Shown here one piece after another: positions 50,694 through 58,745 of a DNA stretch of 64,000 bases. Every line of letters starts with the position of its first letter. Positions within the stretch are counted from its first letter, which is position 1. The notes below the pieces were generated by a model, which made no database searches, had not been told where the DNA came from, and was given only the letters and a program-made list of their open reading frames with translations. Origin of the DNA: Oerskovia douganii (GTDB lineage: Bacteria > Actinomycetota > Actinomycetes > Actinomycetales > Cellulomonadaceae); NCBI RefSeq assembly GCF_015142735.1, contig NZ_JACSPN010000017.1:1-64000 (forward strand). Reading direction: 5' to 3'. The position numbers were made by a program, and so were the translations under genes.

Positions 50694-51302
50694 ATGCGCT
50701 TCCCGTACCGCGAGAGCGTCGGATCCAACCTCCGCACCTTGTTCGGCGCCGACCGGCTGCGGGCACAGTCCCGCAACCTCGGCTCCTCGTCGATCACCCA
50801 GGGCGAGGGTTCCCTCGAGCTCCGCACCACGGACGCCGGCGGGACCGTCATGCATCTGGGCGACCTGCCGGGCGGCGGCTTCGGCATTGGCGTCCCGAAT
50901 GGGGCTGGCGGGTGGCACACAGTCCAGGACGACGCGCAGGTCCGCGCAAACGCCGCCCAAGCCGCCGCTGAGGCTTCGGCCGCCGCCGCTACCTCTGCCC
51001 TCGCTGGGCGAGTTGGCACGGCCGAGGGGCGACTGGACTCGCACGCGACCCGCCTTGGGTCCGCTGAAGGTCGCCTGACCTCCGCCGAGTCGATGAACTC
51101 GACCCAGAACGGTCGCCTGGACTCCCACGCGTCACGGCTCGGCGGGACCGAGAACGACGTCACAGCCATGCAGTCCACGATCAACACCCAGGCCGCGACC
51201 ATCAACAGCCTCGTGGGAGCGCTCAATGCCGCGGGCGAGCGGATGGACCGCATGGACGCCCGCATGAATCAGAACGGCCTCATGCCGTACTACCCCGCCT
51301 GA
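50694..51302 (+). CDS. Tail fibre-like coiled-coil protein, 202 residues
   Basis: A beta-rich N-terminus that could dock to the baseplate is followed by a Ser/Ala/Leu heptad region (residues about 85-195) with repeats of the type GRLDSHATRLGSAEGRLTSAES and RLDSHASRLGGTENDV, as in trimeric fibres. Ribosome binding site GAGGAGGG. Confidence 0.7.
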   Translation: MRFPYRESVGSNLRTLFGADRLRAQSRNLGSSSITQGEGSLELRTTDAGGTVMHLGDLPGGGFGIGVPNGAGGWHTVQDDAQVRANAAQAAAEASAAAATSALAGRVGTAEGRLDSHATRLGSAEGRLTSAESMNSTQNGRLDSHASRLGGTENDVTAMQSTINTQAATINSLVGALNAAGERMDRMDARMNQNGLMPYYPA

Positions 51303-51316
51303 CCTGAGGAGCGCTC

Positions 51317-51532
51317 GTGAGCACCGCCCCCCCGATCGTCATCACCCCTGCCCAGTATGCCGCCGCCGTGCAGGCCCTGGGCCTGGACCTGGCCCTGACG
51401 CACGCGGTCTCGATCACCGCGGACTGGGCCCAACTGACCCTCGTGAACACCGATGAGCACGGGGCCCCGATCGTCGAGCTCGGGCGCCTGACCACGCGCA
51501 GTGTCGGCGTCCCCATCACCCCCGCCACCTAG
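51317..51532 (+). CDS. Small tail-region protein, 71 residues
   Basis: It starts at GTG 51317 after GAGGAG. Sequence QYAAAVQALGLDLALTHAVSITADWAQLTLVNTDEHGAPIVELGRLTTRSV. Position between fibre genes suggests a virion or fibre assembly role. No family recognised. Confidence 0.6.
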   Translation: MSTAPPIVITPAQYAAAVQALGLDLALTHAVSITADWAQLTLVNTDEHGAPIVELGRLTTRSVGVPITPAT

Positions 51533-51542
51533 GAGGCTCCTC

Positions 51543-53657
51543 ATGTCCGTCCTCGTCCCCGAGGTTGACCTCGCCCCGTCGGTGACCTCTCGCGTCGTGA
51601 CGATCCACGCGATCGACATGCAGGAGGGGGCCCCCGCCAATGGACAGGTGACGTTCACGCTGCCCGCCGACGTTCACGTTCCCGTCGACGACCTGATCCT
51701 GCAGGCGGGTTCCGCCACCGTCACCCTTGCGGACGGGCGCGCTTCGCTACGCCTGCCGTGCTACGACCCGGACGCGCGTCCCGAGGGCTGGGTCATCCTT
51801 GTCAAGAAGTCCTGGGCGCCCCACCCCTACGCAATCCGGGTCCCAATGGGGGCCACGCCGATCAGCTTGGTCGACATCGAACCAATCGCCGAGGCCGACC
51901 CGGGCATGGTGCAATGGCTCCTGACTGGCGCCTCGGCCACAGTCACCACCGGGGCGTCGCCCACGGTGACCGTTGACGTATCCTCCGGCGTTGCACACTT
52001 CTCGTTCACGCTCCCCTCCGGGGCCTGGTCGCGTGGGGCAATCGCGTCCGGCACCGACCTCGACACCCTCACAACCCCTGGCCAGTACTGGGTCACTTCC
52101 TCGACGGTCGCCATCAGCCTGCTCAACGCGCCCCCGTCCTGGGCAAATGGATCGGGGACGTACGAGGTCCTGACCAACGGCGCCGCCATTCGTCAGCGCT
52201 TCGCCCGCACCGAATCTACGTCTGAGCCCCTCGTCATGGAACGTGTTCGTGGCGGCTCCTGGGGGCCCTGGATTCGCACGGACATCCCGGTCACCAAGGG
52301 CAACACCACGGCCCCGGACCTCGCCTCGCTGCCCCAGGGTTGGTCCACCGTGTGGAACACGGCCACCGCAACCAACCTCGGCCTACCGGACCCCGGCCTG
52401 GGCGTTCTACAGGTGGTCGACCCCGCTCCAGGCGTCTATCGGGTCGTCCTGTGGTACACAGCCACAGGGGCCGTCCACTCCCGCTCAATGACCGCAGCTG
52501 GCACCTGGACGGCCTGGTCAAGAGTGGATGCATCCGCGGTCAGCGCCCAGCTCGGCTCTACACAGAACGTCGCCCGGGGGTCTGGGCTCAAGACGATCCC
52601 CGTTGCTGTAACCCTGGGCCAGTCCAACACTGCGGCTCCGCTCACGGGGACATGGCGAGTGCCACTACTCTGGGCGTTCCCCATCACTCGGTGGAGGCTG
52701 CACGTCACCAACCGCAACCCTCGCTTCGGCACGACGGCGGGCGCGGGCATTGTGGTCGATGGCGTTTGGCTTGGAGATCACGCAGGCATGGGGGCTTTCG
52801 CCACCACCCCCGACCAGGTTGCAGGTCCGTTCACGGTGCCTGACGACGGCGCCGAGCACATCACCGGCTGGCTCACCCTCCCAATCGGAGACAACGTGGA
52901 GCGGCTCCTGTCGTTCTCCTACACCGCCGCCGCCGCCCCGCCAGCGCTCATGGGCCACTCCTTCATGGCCACTGGAAAGGTTGCCCCCGCGATCGCTCCG
53001 GCCGGCATGACCTCTACCGAGACCACGCCCCTCGACTGGTGGATCGAGGCCGAGACCTACGCCGGAACGCCGGTCGTCGCAGTCTTTGGCGACTCGCTTG
53101 CCGGCGGCTCTGGGGCGACTAGGGCGCTGCTTGACTCGCCCCTGTCTGTCCTCTGCCGCGACATCGCAGCGGCCCCGGTCCATTACGCAGCTTCCGCAGA
53201 CTCCATGTCGGGGTGGCTTGACACTGCGAGCCACAAGGCGACGCGCTGGCTTAGCCTGACCCGCCCTGATGCGGTTCTTTGGTCCATGGGGCACAACGAC
53301 GTATACGGAACGGCCACGCCGGCCAGCCTCGCCACGATGCAAGACCGGTTCAACACCCTGCTTCCGTGGGTGAAGTCGGCCATCGCGCCGATGGTGGTGG
53401 TCACAACGATCACTCCGCGAGCAACTGGCACGTCGGCTCAGCATCAGGTGCGCCACGACTACAACGCGTGGCTGCTTGGTCGCGTCGGGTCAGGCGCCGT
53501 TCGGGACCTTTTTGACTACGACGCCGCAGTGGCGATCGGAGACGCACTGCGGCCGGAGTACGACTCTGACGGAGTGCACCTGAACGCCGCCGGATACGCC
53601 GCCGCCCGTGCCACCGTAAGTCGACCGGTAACCGCGCCGGCCATTCAGTACGTCTGA
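51543..53657 (+). CDS. Tail fibre / receptor-binding protein with SGNH esterase domain
   Basis: This is a 704-residue protein. The N-terminal 500 residues are beta-rich fibre and carbohydrate-binding-like sequence with Trp-rich repeats (GAWSRGAIASGTDLDTLTTPGQYWV). The C-terminal 200 residues are an SGNH/GDSL hydrolase: GDS (516-518), GHND (about 584-587) and DGVH (676-679) supply the Ser, Asn/Gly, Asp-His elements. It probably removes acyl groups from a surface glycan during adsorption. ATG 51543 follows TAGGAGG. Its DNA is somewhat less GC-biased than neighbouring genes, consistent with fibre exchange. Confidence 0.85.
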   Translation: MSVLVPEVDLAPSVTSRVVTIHAIDMQEGAPANGQVTFTLPADVHVPVDDLILQAGSATVTLADGRASLRLPCYDPDARPEGWVILVKKSWAPHPYAIRVPMGATPISLVDIEPIAEADPGMVQWLLTGASATVTTGASPTVTVDVSSGVAHFSFTLPSGAWSRGAIASGTDLDTLTTPGQYWVTSSTVAISLLNAPPSWANGSGTYEVLTNGAAIRQRFARTESTSEPLVMERVRGGSWGPWIRTDIPVTKGNTTAPDLASLPQGWSTVWNTATATNLGLPDPGLGVLQVVDPAPGVYRVVLWYTATGAVHSRSMTAAGTWTAWSRVDASAVSAQLGSTQNVARGSGLKTIPVAVTLGQSNTAAPLTGTWRVPLLWAFPITRWRLHVTNRNPRFGTTAGAGIVVDGVWLGDHAGMGAFATTPDQVAGPFTVPDDGAEHITGWLTLPIGDNVERLLSFSYTAAAAPPALMGHSFMATGKVAPAIAPAGMTSTETTPLDWWIEAETYAGTPVVAVFGDSLAGGSGATRALLDSPLSVLCRDIAAAPVHYAASADSMSGWLDTASHKATRWLSLTRPDAVLWSMGHNDVYGTATPASLATMQDRFNTLLPWVKSAIAPMVVVTTITPRATGTSAQHQVRHDYNAWLLGRVGSGAVRDLFDYDAAVAIGDALRPEYDSDGVHLNAAGYAAARATVSRPVTAPAIQYV

Positions 53658-53671
53658 CTGCACCTACAACG

Positions 53672-53704
53672 CGAGGCCCCTGCCGCTCAGCGGTGGGAGC
53701 CTCG
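53672..53704 (+). terminator. Hairpin after the fibre gene
   Basis: CGAGGC (53672-53677) pairs with GCCTCG (53699-53704), and an inner CCGC (53683-53686) pairs with GCGG (53690-53693). It separates tail and lysis genes. Confidence 0.55.
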
Positions 53705-53725
53705 TCACGCCCGAGAGGAGTGCAC

Positions 53726-54004
53726 ATGCTTGACGGGGTCCCCTTGAACATCGGCGAGCTGTCTGGCTGGGGCGTGGTCGCACTCATTGTGGTGCTGCTG
53801 CTCCTTGGCAAGGGCGGGATTGCGTTCCGCCGGGAGGTTGACGCGGAGAAGTCCCGCGCTGACACGTGGCAGGACGCGTGGAAGGCCGAGCGTGCCGCGG
53901 CCCAGGAGCGTGCCGAGCAGTGGTCTGAACTGCTCGAGCTCGCGCGCGCCGCGGACCGGGTCCTCACGGCGTTGGACAACGCCCGGCGAGGTGAGTCCCC
54001 ATGA
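53726..54004 (+). CDS. Membrane protein with coiled coil, holin-cluster candidate
   Basis: This 92-residue product: one transmembrane helix (WGVVALIVVLLLLGKGGIAF) then a charged coiled coil (KSRADTWQDAWKAERAAAQERAEQWSELLELA). Small membrane proteins like this precede holin and endolysin genes. ATG 53726 follows GAGAGGAG. Confidence 0.65.
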   Translation: MLDGVPLNIGELSGWGVVALIVVLLLLGKGGIAFRREVDAEKSRADTWQDAWKAERAAAQERAEQWSELLELARAADRVLTALDNARRGESP

Positions 54005-54204
54005 TGTTCAGCCGTCACAAGCGACAGGCCCGCGACGAAGCCCAGGCCGAAGCGCAGGCCGCACTCACCCAGTCGGTCGATGACCTGCACGGCACTGTTC
54101 TCAGGGGGCAGGAAGCACGGCGTGTCGGAGAACGGCTGCGGGAGCTGCAGCAACGAAACCACTTCGCGGAGTCGATCCGCTCCGCCTATGGGAGGCCCGC
54201 GTGA
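54001..54204 (+). CDS. Small charged helical protein, 67 residues
   Basis: ATG 54001 overlaps the preceding stop (ATGA), and its stop overlaps the holin candidate start (GTGA). Almost entirely charged helix. Function unknown; part of the lysis cassette. Confidence 0.6.
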   Translation: MMFSRHKRQARDEAQAEAQAALTQSVDDLHGTVLRGQEARRVGERLRELQQRNHFAESIRSAYGRPA

Positions 54205-54485
54205 GCGCGCTCGTCTTGACCTTGCAGTACCTCGCTCTGGCCTCGACGCTGACGTTCGTCGTCCTGTACTGGGTGCGGGCCCGCTGGTGGGAGTCGCCCA
54301 CTGGCCGGAACATCATGGGCGTCTCGGTGGCGGTCGCGGCCGTCCTGGGCCTCGTGGTGGCGCAGGCGACCATCCCTGACTATCCGGGGCGCCGCCTGGC
54401 CCAGACCCTGGTCTACGCCTCGGTCGCGGCCCTGTTCGTGCAACGCACTGTCCAGATGCTGCGGGCACAGCGCCGCCGTCCCTGA
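54201..54485 (+). CDS. Holin candidate, 94 residues
   Basis: Two or three hydrophobic helices (LQYLALASTLTFVVLYWV, IMGVSVAVAAVLGLVVAQ, LVYASVAALFVQ) and a basic C-terminus (RAQRRRP). It lies 63 bp upstream of the endolysin gene. Size, topology and position suit a holin, though no family motif proves it. Confidence 0.65.
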   Translation: MSALVLTLQYLALASTLTFVVLYWVRARWWESPTGRNIMGVSVAVAAVLGLVVAQATIPDYPGRRLAQTLVYASVAALFVQRTVQMLRAQRRRP

Positions 54486-54499
54486 CCTCATCCACTCCC

Positions 54500-54526
54500 G
54501 GCCCCGACATGCACGACGTCGGGGCC
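54500..54526 (+). terminator. Hairpin between holin and endolysin genes
   Basis: GGCCCCGAC (54500-54508) pairs with GTCGGGGCC (54518-54526), followed by TTCGTC. May modulate endolysin expression. Confidence 0.6.
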
Positions 54527-54548
54527 TTCGTCATGCCAGGAGGCAGAC

Positions 54549-55325
54549 ATGGCCACCACCTACGCGAACGGATCCGTGCCCGAGTCCGCCCTCGCACCGC
54601 TCGACGGGCAGCCCGACGCGTTCCTGCGGGCCGACGCGGCCGCAGCCTGGAACCGGGCCCGCGCCGAGGTCAAGCGCCTTACCGGGATCACGCTCCGGGT
54701 CCGGGGCTGGAACCGCACCCGCGCCGAACAGATCGTGTTCTACCTGCAGCGGCACCGCCTGGCCCGCAAGGGCGAGCGGGTCTGCTGCTACTGGCAGGGA
54801 CGTCCCTACGTCTTCACCGGCACCGCCCACGCCGCCCCGCCCGGCACCTCCAACCACGGCTGGGGCCTGGCGATCGACGTCGACGACTACGGGACGGTCG
54901 GCGACTTCGACTACCCGCGCCGCGCCGAGACGTTCCCGATCCTCGCCGAGCACGGCTGGACCGACACCGAGGGCCGCGGCTCGATCCGCGAGCCCTGGCA
55001 CCTGGTCTACGACCCCACCCGCGACACCCACCTCGTCTCGCGCCCCGTCCCGGGCGCGGGCGGCTCGATCACCACCCCGACCATCCCGGGCCGACCGGCC
55101 CCCCTCACCCCCACAGAGAGCGAGCTCGACATGCCCTACATCGTCCGCTGCCGCGTCGCCGGCCACAAGGACAACGGCACCTGGTGGATCGTGCTGCCCC
55201 GCCACGGCCAGAAGCCGCTCGCCACCCCCCTCGGGCGCAACGACCAGACCGAGGGCCTGGCTGCGATCAACTACGCGACCAGCGCCGGGTACAACACGTG
55301 GAAGGGCACGGTGGCCACAGCATGA
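54549..55325 (+). CDS. Endolysin, M15-type peptidase
   Basis: This is a 258-residue protein. The VanY/M15 D,D- or L,D-peptidase domain has the zinc ligands His103 and Asp110 in SNHGWGLAID and His151 in EPWH. After a Pro/Thr linker (about 170-190) comes a 70-residue C-terminal region (YIVRCRVAGHKDNGTWWIVLPRHG) that may bind the cell wall. It should cut peptidoglycan peptides at lysis. ATG 54549 follows CAGGAGG. Confidence 0.9.
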   Translation: MATTYANGSVPESALAPLDGQPDAFLRADAAAAWNRARAEVKRLTGITLRVRGWNRTRAEQIVFYLQRHRLARKGERVCCYWQGRPYVFTGTAHAAPPGTSNHGWGLAIDVDDYGTVGDFDYPRRAETFPILAEHGWTDTEGRGSIREPWHLVYDPTRDTHLVSRPVPGAGGSITTPTIPGRPAPLTPTESELDMPYIVRCRVAGHKDNGTWWIVLPRHGQKPLATPLGRNDQTEGLAAINYATSAGYNTWKGTVATA

Positions 55326-55954
55326 GCACCCCGACGCACCCGATCTCCGACCGCGCCGTGTCGTACCTGCGCACCGTCGTGCCCGTCCTGTGGGGCTCGG
55401 CCGTCGCGTGGCTGCTCACGGTCGTGGTCCTGCCCGCCGAGGTCACCGACCTCCTGAGCTCGGACCTCGCGATCGCCGCCGTCACGGCCCTGGTCGTCGG
55501 CGCCTGGTACGTCGCCTGGCGCTGGGCCGAGCCGCACATCCCCGACTGGCTCACGCGCCTGGTCCTCGGCTCTGCTCAGACACCAAGCTACGCCGGGCGC
55601 CACGCGGCCAGCACCGAGTACACGCCTCCGACGTCCGGCACCCCGCCCAGCACGGACCCGCTCCCGAGCGTGGGCCGTGTCGTGCGGTACACCTCCAAGG
55701 CGGGTGACGGGGTCGAGAGCCCGGCCCTGGTCCTGCGCACCCGCACCTCGACCGTGCCCGGCGTGATCGATCTCTGGGGACCCTCGCCCGACGGCACGCT
55801 CTCCGGGACCGGGCGGCCCGTTGGCCTGGTCGCCGAGCTGCCCGACGACCTCACCGTCGATCTGCTCGTGCACGGGCTCGGCGGCGACTATCGCGAGTAC
55901 GCCGTCCCCCACGGTGTCGGGCCCGGCGCGTGGTCCTGGCCTCCGCGCGCCTGA
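55322..55954 (+). CDS. Membrane-anchored lysis-region protein, 210 residues
   Basis: ATG 55322 overlaps the endolysin stop. Two transmembrane helices (residues about 18-65) precede a soluble C-terminal domain (VGRVVRYTSKAGDGVESPALVLRTRTS) with small-barrel character. It could be a second holin component. Alternative: a virion or exclusion protein. Last gene of the late operon. Confidence 0.6.
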   Translation: MSTPTHPISDRAVSYLRTVVPVLWGSAVAWLLTVVVLPAEVTDLLSSDLAIAAVTALVVGAWYVAWRWAEPHIPDWLTRLVLGSAQTPSYAGRHAASTEYTPPTSGTPPSTDPLPSVGRVVRYTSKAGDGVESPALVLRTRTSTVPGVIDLWGPSPDGTLSGTGRPVGLVAELPDDLTVDLLVHGLGGDYREYAVPHGVGPGAWSWPPRA

Positions 55955-55968
55955 CCCGAGCATGACGA

Positions 55969-56000
55969 CGCCCCGCCCTCCTTCGGGAGGGCGGGGCGTT
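55969..56000. terminator. Strong terminator of the late operon
   Basis: CGCCCCGCCCTCC (55969-55981) pairs with GGAGGGCGGGGCG (55986-55998) around a four-base TTCG loop and is followed by TTTCGTCGTT. It is the strongest rightward terminator in the prophage. Confidence 0.9.
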
Positions 56001-56018
56001 TCGTCGTTCCTGGCGCCC

Positions 56019-56159
56019 CTACCCCTCGGACGTCAGAAGCACCTCGAGGTCAAACGTGCCATCCGGCAGGGGACGAGCATCCGAGACTCGGAGCAAGACC
56101 GACCCGTCTTCCTCGAGCTCTTTCAGCTGCTGCGGCGTGATCTCCACTCGGCGCGCCAT
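56019..56159 (-). CDS. Small minus-strand protein, 46 residues
   Basis: It starts at ATG 56159 after GGGAGCGA. Product MARRVEITPQQLKELEEDGS ... ends EVLLTSEG; acidic with one basic N-terminal stretch. It lies beyond the late terminator, in the region for lysogenic genes. Function unknown. Confidence 0.55.
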   Translation of the reverse strand: MARRVEITPQQLKELEEDGSVLLRVSDARPLPDGTFDLEVLLTSEG

Positions 56160-56263
56160 ATCGCTCCCTTCCCGCCTCGTCGCGGTCGACGAGCGCCCTA
56201 CCAGTGTGCATCGAGCCAACGGGGCCGACCCCGAACGTCAGTGCCTCGCGGCACACTTCACCC

Positions 56264-56518
56264 ATGACCCGCCAGCCCGAGACCCGCGACTTCTCCATGC
56301 TCGTCGTCAACGTCCCCGGGGAGAACCGCCGCGTCAGCGCGCGCTACGACCCGCCGCAGCGCGCCCGTGTCACCACGAACACCTACGGGCGCGGCGAGCA
56401 GACCTACGAGCTCGACGTCGTCGCCCGGTCCGGCTCGTGGCTGTGCGTCCGGCAGTCGGCGCCCGGGTGGCCCGAGTGGCTCGCCTGGGTGCCGCTGGCC
56501 CACTGCACCCGGATCTGA
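56264..56518 (+). CDS. Hypothetical protein, 84 residues
   Basis: It starts at ATG 56264. Beta-rich (FSMLVVNVPGENRRVSARYDPPQRARVTTNTYGRGEQTYELDVVA ... APGWPEWLAWVPLAH). Function unknown. It faces the convergent lipoprotein gene. Confidence 0.55.
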   Translation: MTRQPETRDFSMLVVNVPGENRRVSARYDPPQRARVTTNTYGRGEQTYELDVVARSGSWLCVRQSAPGWPEWLAWVPLAHCTRI

Positions 56519-56557
56519 TCGCGCCGTGTGGCTCGACCCTGGCGACGTCTGCCAGCG

Positions 56558-57073
56558 CTAGGACTCCGCGCGGTCGACGGCGGCCTGGAGCTCGGCCGCG
56601 TAGGGGAAGTCAGGGCACAGCTCGAGCATGGCAACGATCGTCGGGGCAGAGTCCGCCGTGACCGCGAAGTCCGGGTCGCGCACGTAGATCGCCTCAGGGT
56701 TCGCGGCGCCACAGAGCCCGTAGAGGGTGTGGACCGCGGGCCTGCCGAGGGCGTCCGCCGCGACGAATTCGACGTCCGTGCTCGCCTCAACCAGGTCTGT
56801 CGCAGTGCAGGTGTGCGTCGTCTCGCTCGCCCAGATCTCGGAGAAGTCCGGGTCCTCGGTCCGCTCGACGGAGAACACCGCTACGGTCTCGCCCGTCCCG
56901 TCCGCACACTCGAGCTCGACGATCTCGACCGGCTCCAGCTCGTCGGCGGGCACCTGAGCCACGAGCGGCGCCGCCCGAGTCTCATCGGACTCTGCACCGG
57001 CGGAGCACCCTGCGACCAGGAGGGCCCCAGCCACGAGCGACACGACGAGTCCCGTTCTGTTCCCCTGGCGCAT
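56558..57073 (-). CDS. Predicted lipoprotein near the prophage right end
   Basis: This is a 171-residue protein from ATG 57073: basic N-terminus, hydrophobic helix, and lipobox LVAGC with the acylated Cys at residue 23. Longer starts upstream would bury the signal. The mature part is acidic with several cysteines (CADGT, CTATD, LYGLCGA, LCPDF) and resembles no enzyme I know. Prophage lipoproteins on the opposite strand next to att often act in superinfection exclusion or change the lysogen surface; that is inference. Confidence 0.75.
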   Translation of the reverse strand: MRQGNRTGLVVSLVAGALLVAGCSAGAESDETRAAPLVAQVPADELEPVEIVELECADGTGETVAVFSVERTEDPDFSEIWASETTHTCTATDLVEASTDVEFVAADALGRPAVHTLYGLCGAANPEAIYVRDPDFAVTADSAPTIVAMLELCPDFPYAAELQAAVDRAES

Positions 57074-57144
57074 ACAGCGAGCGTAGCTGGTGACGCCGAC
57101 GAAGACCCGCACACCGGTGCCCCTAGCGGGCCTAACCTGAGCGC

Positions 57145-57312
57145 ATGATCCTTCACGCGATGCTCGAGCAGACCCCTCCGGACGGCACCGGGAAGAACGA
57201 CATGCCCACGCGTGAGGTGAAGGTGGAAGCCTCGTCCTATGACGAGGCGCGCGACCGGTTGTTCTCCGATCTTCCCGAGGGCTGGCGTGTGCTCTGGGTG
57301 CGGACCGCTTGA
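57145..57312 (+). CDS. Small protein at the prophage right end, 55 residues
   Basis: It starts at ATG 57145 and ends 16 bp before the arm-site repeats. The product (MILHAMLEQTPPDGTGK ... YDEARDRLFSDLPEGWRVLWVRT) resembles short actinobacterial proteins that repeat a phrase such as EGWRVLWVR; function unknown. Confidence 0.6.
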   Translation: MILHAMLEQTPPDGTGKNDMPTREVKVEASSYDEARDRLFSDLPEGWRVLWVRTA

Positions 57313-57328
57313 CCCCGGATTTCGGCCC

Positions 57329-57350
57329 TTTGGCTACAGGGTTGGCTACA
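57329..57350 (+). promoter_or_regulatory. Candidate integrase arm-type sites, right prophage end
   Basis: TTTGGCTACA (57329-57338) and GTTGGCTACA (57341-57350) start 12 bp apart, as in the left pair at 12749-12770. The right pair lies 21 bp from the att core. A perfect palindrome CTACACC-A-GGTGTAG (57346-57360) overlaps the second copy and could bind Xis or another factor. Confidence 0.6.
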
Positions 57351-57371
57351 CCAGGTGTAGTTTCGACCCCA

Positions 57372-57474
57372 GGAACGACGAAGGCGCGGCCCCTAGTTTC
57401 CTAGGAACCGCGCCGATTCGCGTACTGTGCGCCCGGAGGGATTCGAACCCCCAACCTTCTGATCCGTAGTCAGA
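57372..57474 (-). repeat. att repeat copy 3 (right end of prophage, intact tRNA side)
   Basis: 103 bases match 12568-12670 and the first 98 match copy 1. The sequence continues without break into the rest of tRNA-Arg, so this copy preserves the functional gene. The terminator hairpin is at 57383-57414. Confidence 0.95.
57383..57414 (-). terminator. Terminator-like hairpin of tRNA-Arg
   Basis: GGCGCGG (57383-57389) pairs with CCGCGCC (57408-57414) with an inner CCTAG/CTAGG stem, 14 bases behind the tRNA 3' end on the minus strand. Carried by both mobile elements, it lets the tRNA keep its 3' end after integration. Confidence 0.65.
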
Positions 57475-57500
57475 TGCTCTATCCGTTGAGCTACGGGCGC
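57428..57500 (-). tRNA. tRNA-Arg (anticodon ACG), integration target
   Basis: On the minus strand the gene begins GCGCCCG, with acceptor partner CGGGCGC before the discriminator A. The anticodon arm TCTGA-CTACGGA-TCAGA gives ACG, the T arm is GGGGG-TTCGAAT-CCCTC, and no CCA is encoded. The tRNA is complete; the att core covers its 3' part. Confidence 0.95.
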
Positions 57501-57883
57501 TCGACCGCTCGTGATTTCTCTTGAGCAGCCGTCGAGAAGACTACATGGACTTTCGCCGGAATCTCAAACCGATACGGTCCGACCAGCCAGTTCGTGACGC
57601 AGGACACCCCGCGCGCCGTGGCGACGACGCCGAGCGCGCCGACGAGGGCGAGGGAGCCGGTCGCCCTCCCCTGCGCGGACGTGCCTTGCGCTGTGCGTGC
57701 GATGGCGCCTCCTCGGCGTGCGGCGTGCGGTGCGCCCGCCCGCGGACCTCGCCCTCCTCAGTGTCGCGCCGGTCGGTCGGTTCGGCCACGGCTCGATACA
57801 TCGGACGTCATACCTCCTGTAGTCTCACGTCCAGCCGGCACCACCGCGCCGACTTCCGGCCACCGCAGACGGAGGAACCCACC
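57501..57883. other. Non-coding gap upstream of tRNA-Arg and the FAH gene
   Basis: This 380-bp stretch should hold the leftward promoter of tRNA-Arg and the rightward promoter of the hydrolase gene. Reading frames in it are Arg/Pro-rich, typical of open frames in high-GC spacers, and none has a good start site. I see no clear promoter match. Confidence 0.5.
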
Positions 57884-58621
57884 GTGAGACTCGCTCGGAT
57901 CGACACCCCCACCGGCCCGCGCCCCGTCGTCCAGGACGGCGACGTCTGGGCCGTGGTCGTCGACCACTACGCCCCCGTCCTCGAGCGCACGGGCGAGACC
58001 CACGCGGTCGACGGCGCGCGCCTCCTGGCCCCGTGCGAGCCGCGCGTCGTGCTCGGCATGGCGCACAACTCCGGCCCGGCCGACCGCCTGGTCCCGCCGC
58101 AGGCGTTCGCCAAGTCGGCACGCACCGTGATCGGGCCCGGCGAGCCCGTGCGCCTCGACCCCGCCGCGGGCAAGGTCGTGGTCGAGGGCGAGCTCGCGAT
58201 CGTGATCGGCCGCACGGCCCGCCACCTCACCCCCGAGCAGGTGCCGGGCGTGATCCTGGGCTGGACCGTCGGCAACGACGTCACGGCGTACGAGCAGAGC
58301 GCGGTCGACGACAAGTTCACGCAGTCCAAGAACGGCGACGGGTTCACGCCCGTCGGCCCGTGGATCGAGACGGACCTCGCGCACCCGGACGACCTCGCGA
58401 TCGAGGTCCGGGTCGACGGCGTGACGCAGGCCGAGGCCTCGACGTCGGGCCTCGCGTGGGACGTCGTCGAGCAGCTCGTCTACCTGACCTCGCACCTGAC
58501 CCTCGGCCCGGGCGACGTGGTCCTCACGGGGTCGCCCAGCACGTCGGCGCACGTCATCCCCGGGCAGCGGTCCGACATCACGATCGAGGGCATCGGGACG
58601 CTCACCAACCCGATCACCTGA
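57884..58621 (+). CDS. Fumarylacetoacetate hydrolase family protein
   Basis: This is a 245-residue protein of the FAH family: GMAHNSG, VVEGELAIVIGRTARHL (metal-binding Glu residues), GWTVGNDVTAYEQ, QSKNGDGFTPVGPWI and GDVVLTGSPS. Members hydrolyse or isomerise acylpyruvates and related 2-oxo acids with Mg. The exact substrate is not visible. GTG 57884 follows GGAGGAA. First chromosomal gene right of the integration site. Confidence 0.9.
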   Translation: MRLARIDTPTGPRPVVQDGDVWAVVVDHYAPVLERTGETHAVDGARLLAPCEPRVVLGMAHNSGPADRLVPPQAFAKSARTVIGPGEPVRLDPAAGKVVVEGELAIVIGRTARHLTPEQVPGVILGWTVGNDVTAYEQSAVDDKFTQSKNGDGFTPVGPWIETDLAHPDDLAIEVRVDGVTQAEASTSGLAWDVVEQLVYLTSHLTLGPGDVVLTGSPSTSAHVIPGQRSDITIEGIGTLTNPIT

Positions 58622-58745
58622 CCCGCGGCGGGAAGGGGTACGCCGCGAGGACGGCGACCGGTCCCCCCGGGGCATGACGCGCCGTCGGGCAGGTCCCCAC
58701 CGTGGCCGGACGCGGCGCACCCCTCCCGCGGCGAAGCATGGGGGT

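Larger units (their letters stand above)
12568..57474. mobile_element. Siphovirus-type prophage in tRNA-Arg
   Basis: A complete temperate phage genome of about 45 kb lies between att copies 2 and 3. It has integrase, repressor, recombination and replication genes, terminase, portal, head and tail genes with a 946-residue tape measure protein, and lysis genes. The long tape measure and lack of a sheath gene point to a long non-contractile tail. I see no broken structural gene, so it may be inducible. Confidence 0.95.

Noticed and set aside
57541-57801. Minus-strand gene upstream of tRNA-Arg
   Set aside because: Arg/Pro-rich, no ribosome binding site, no recognisable domain; looks like an open frame in a spacer.
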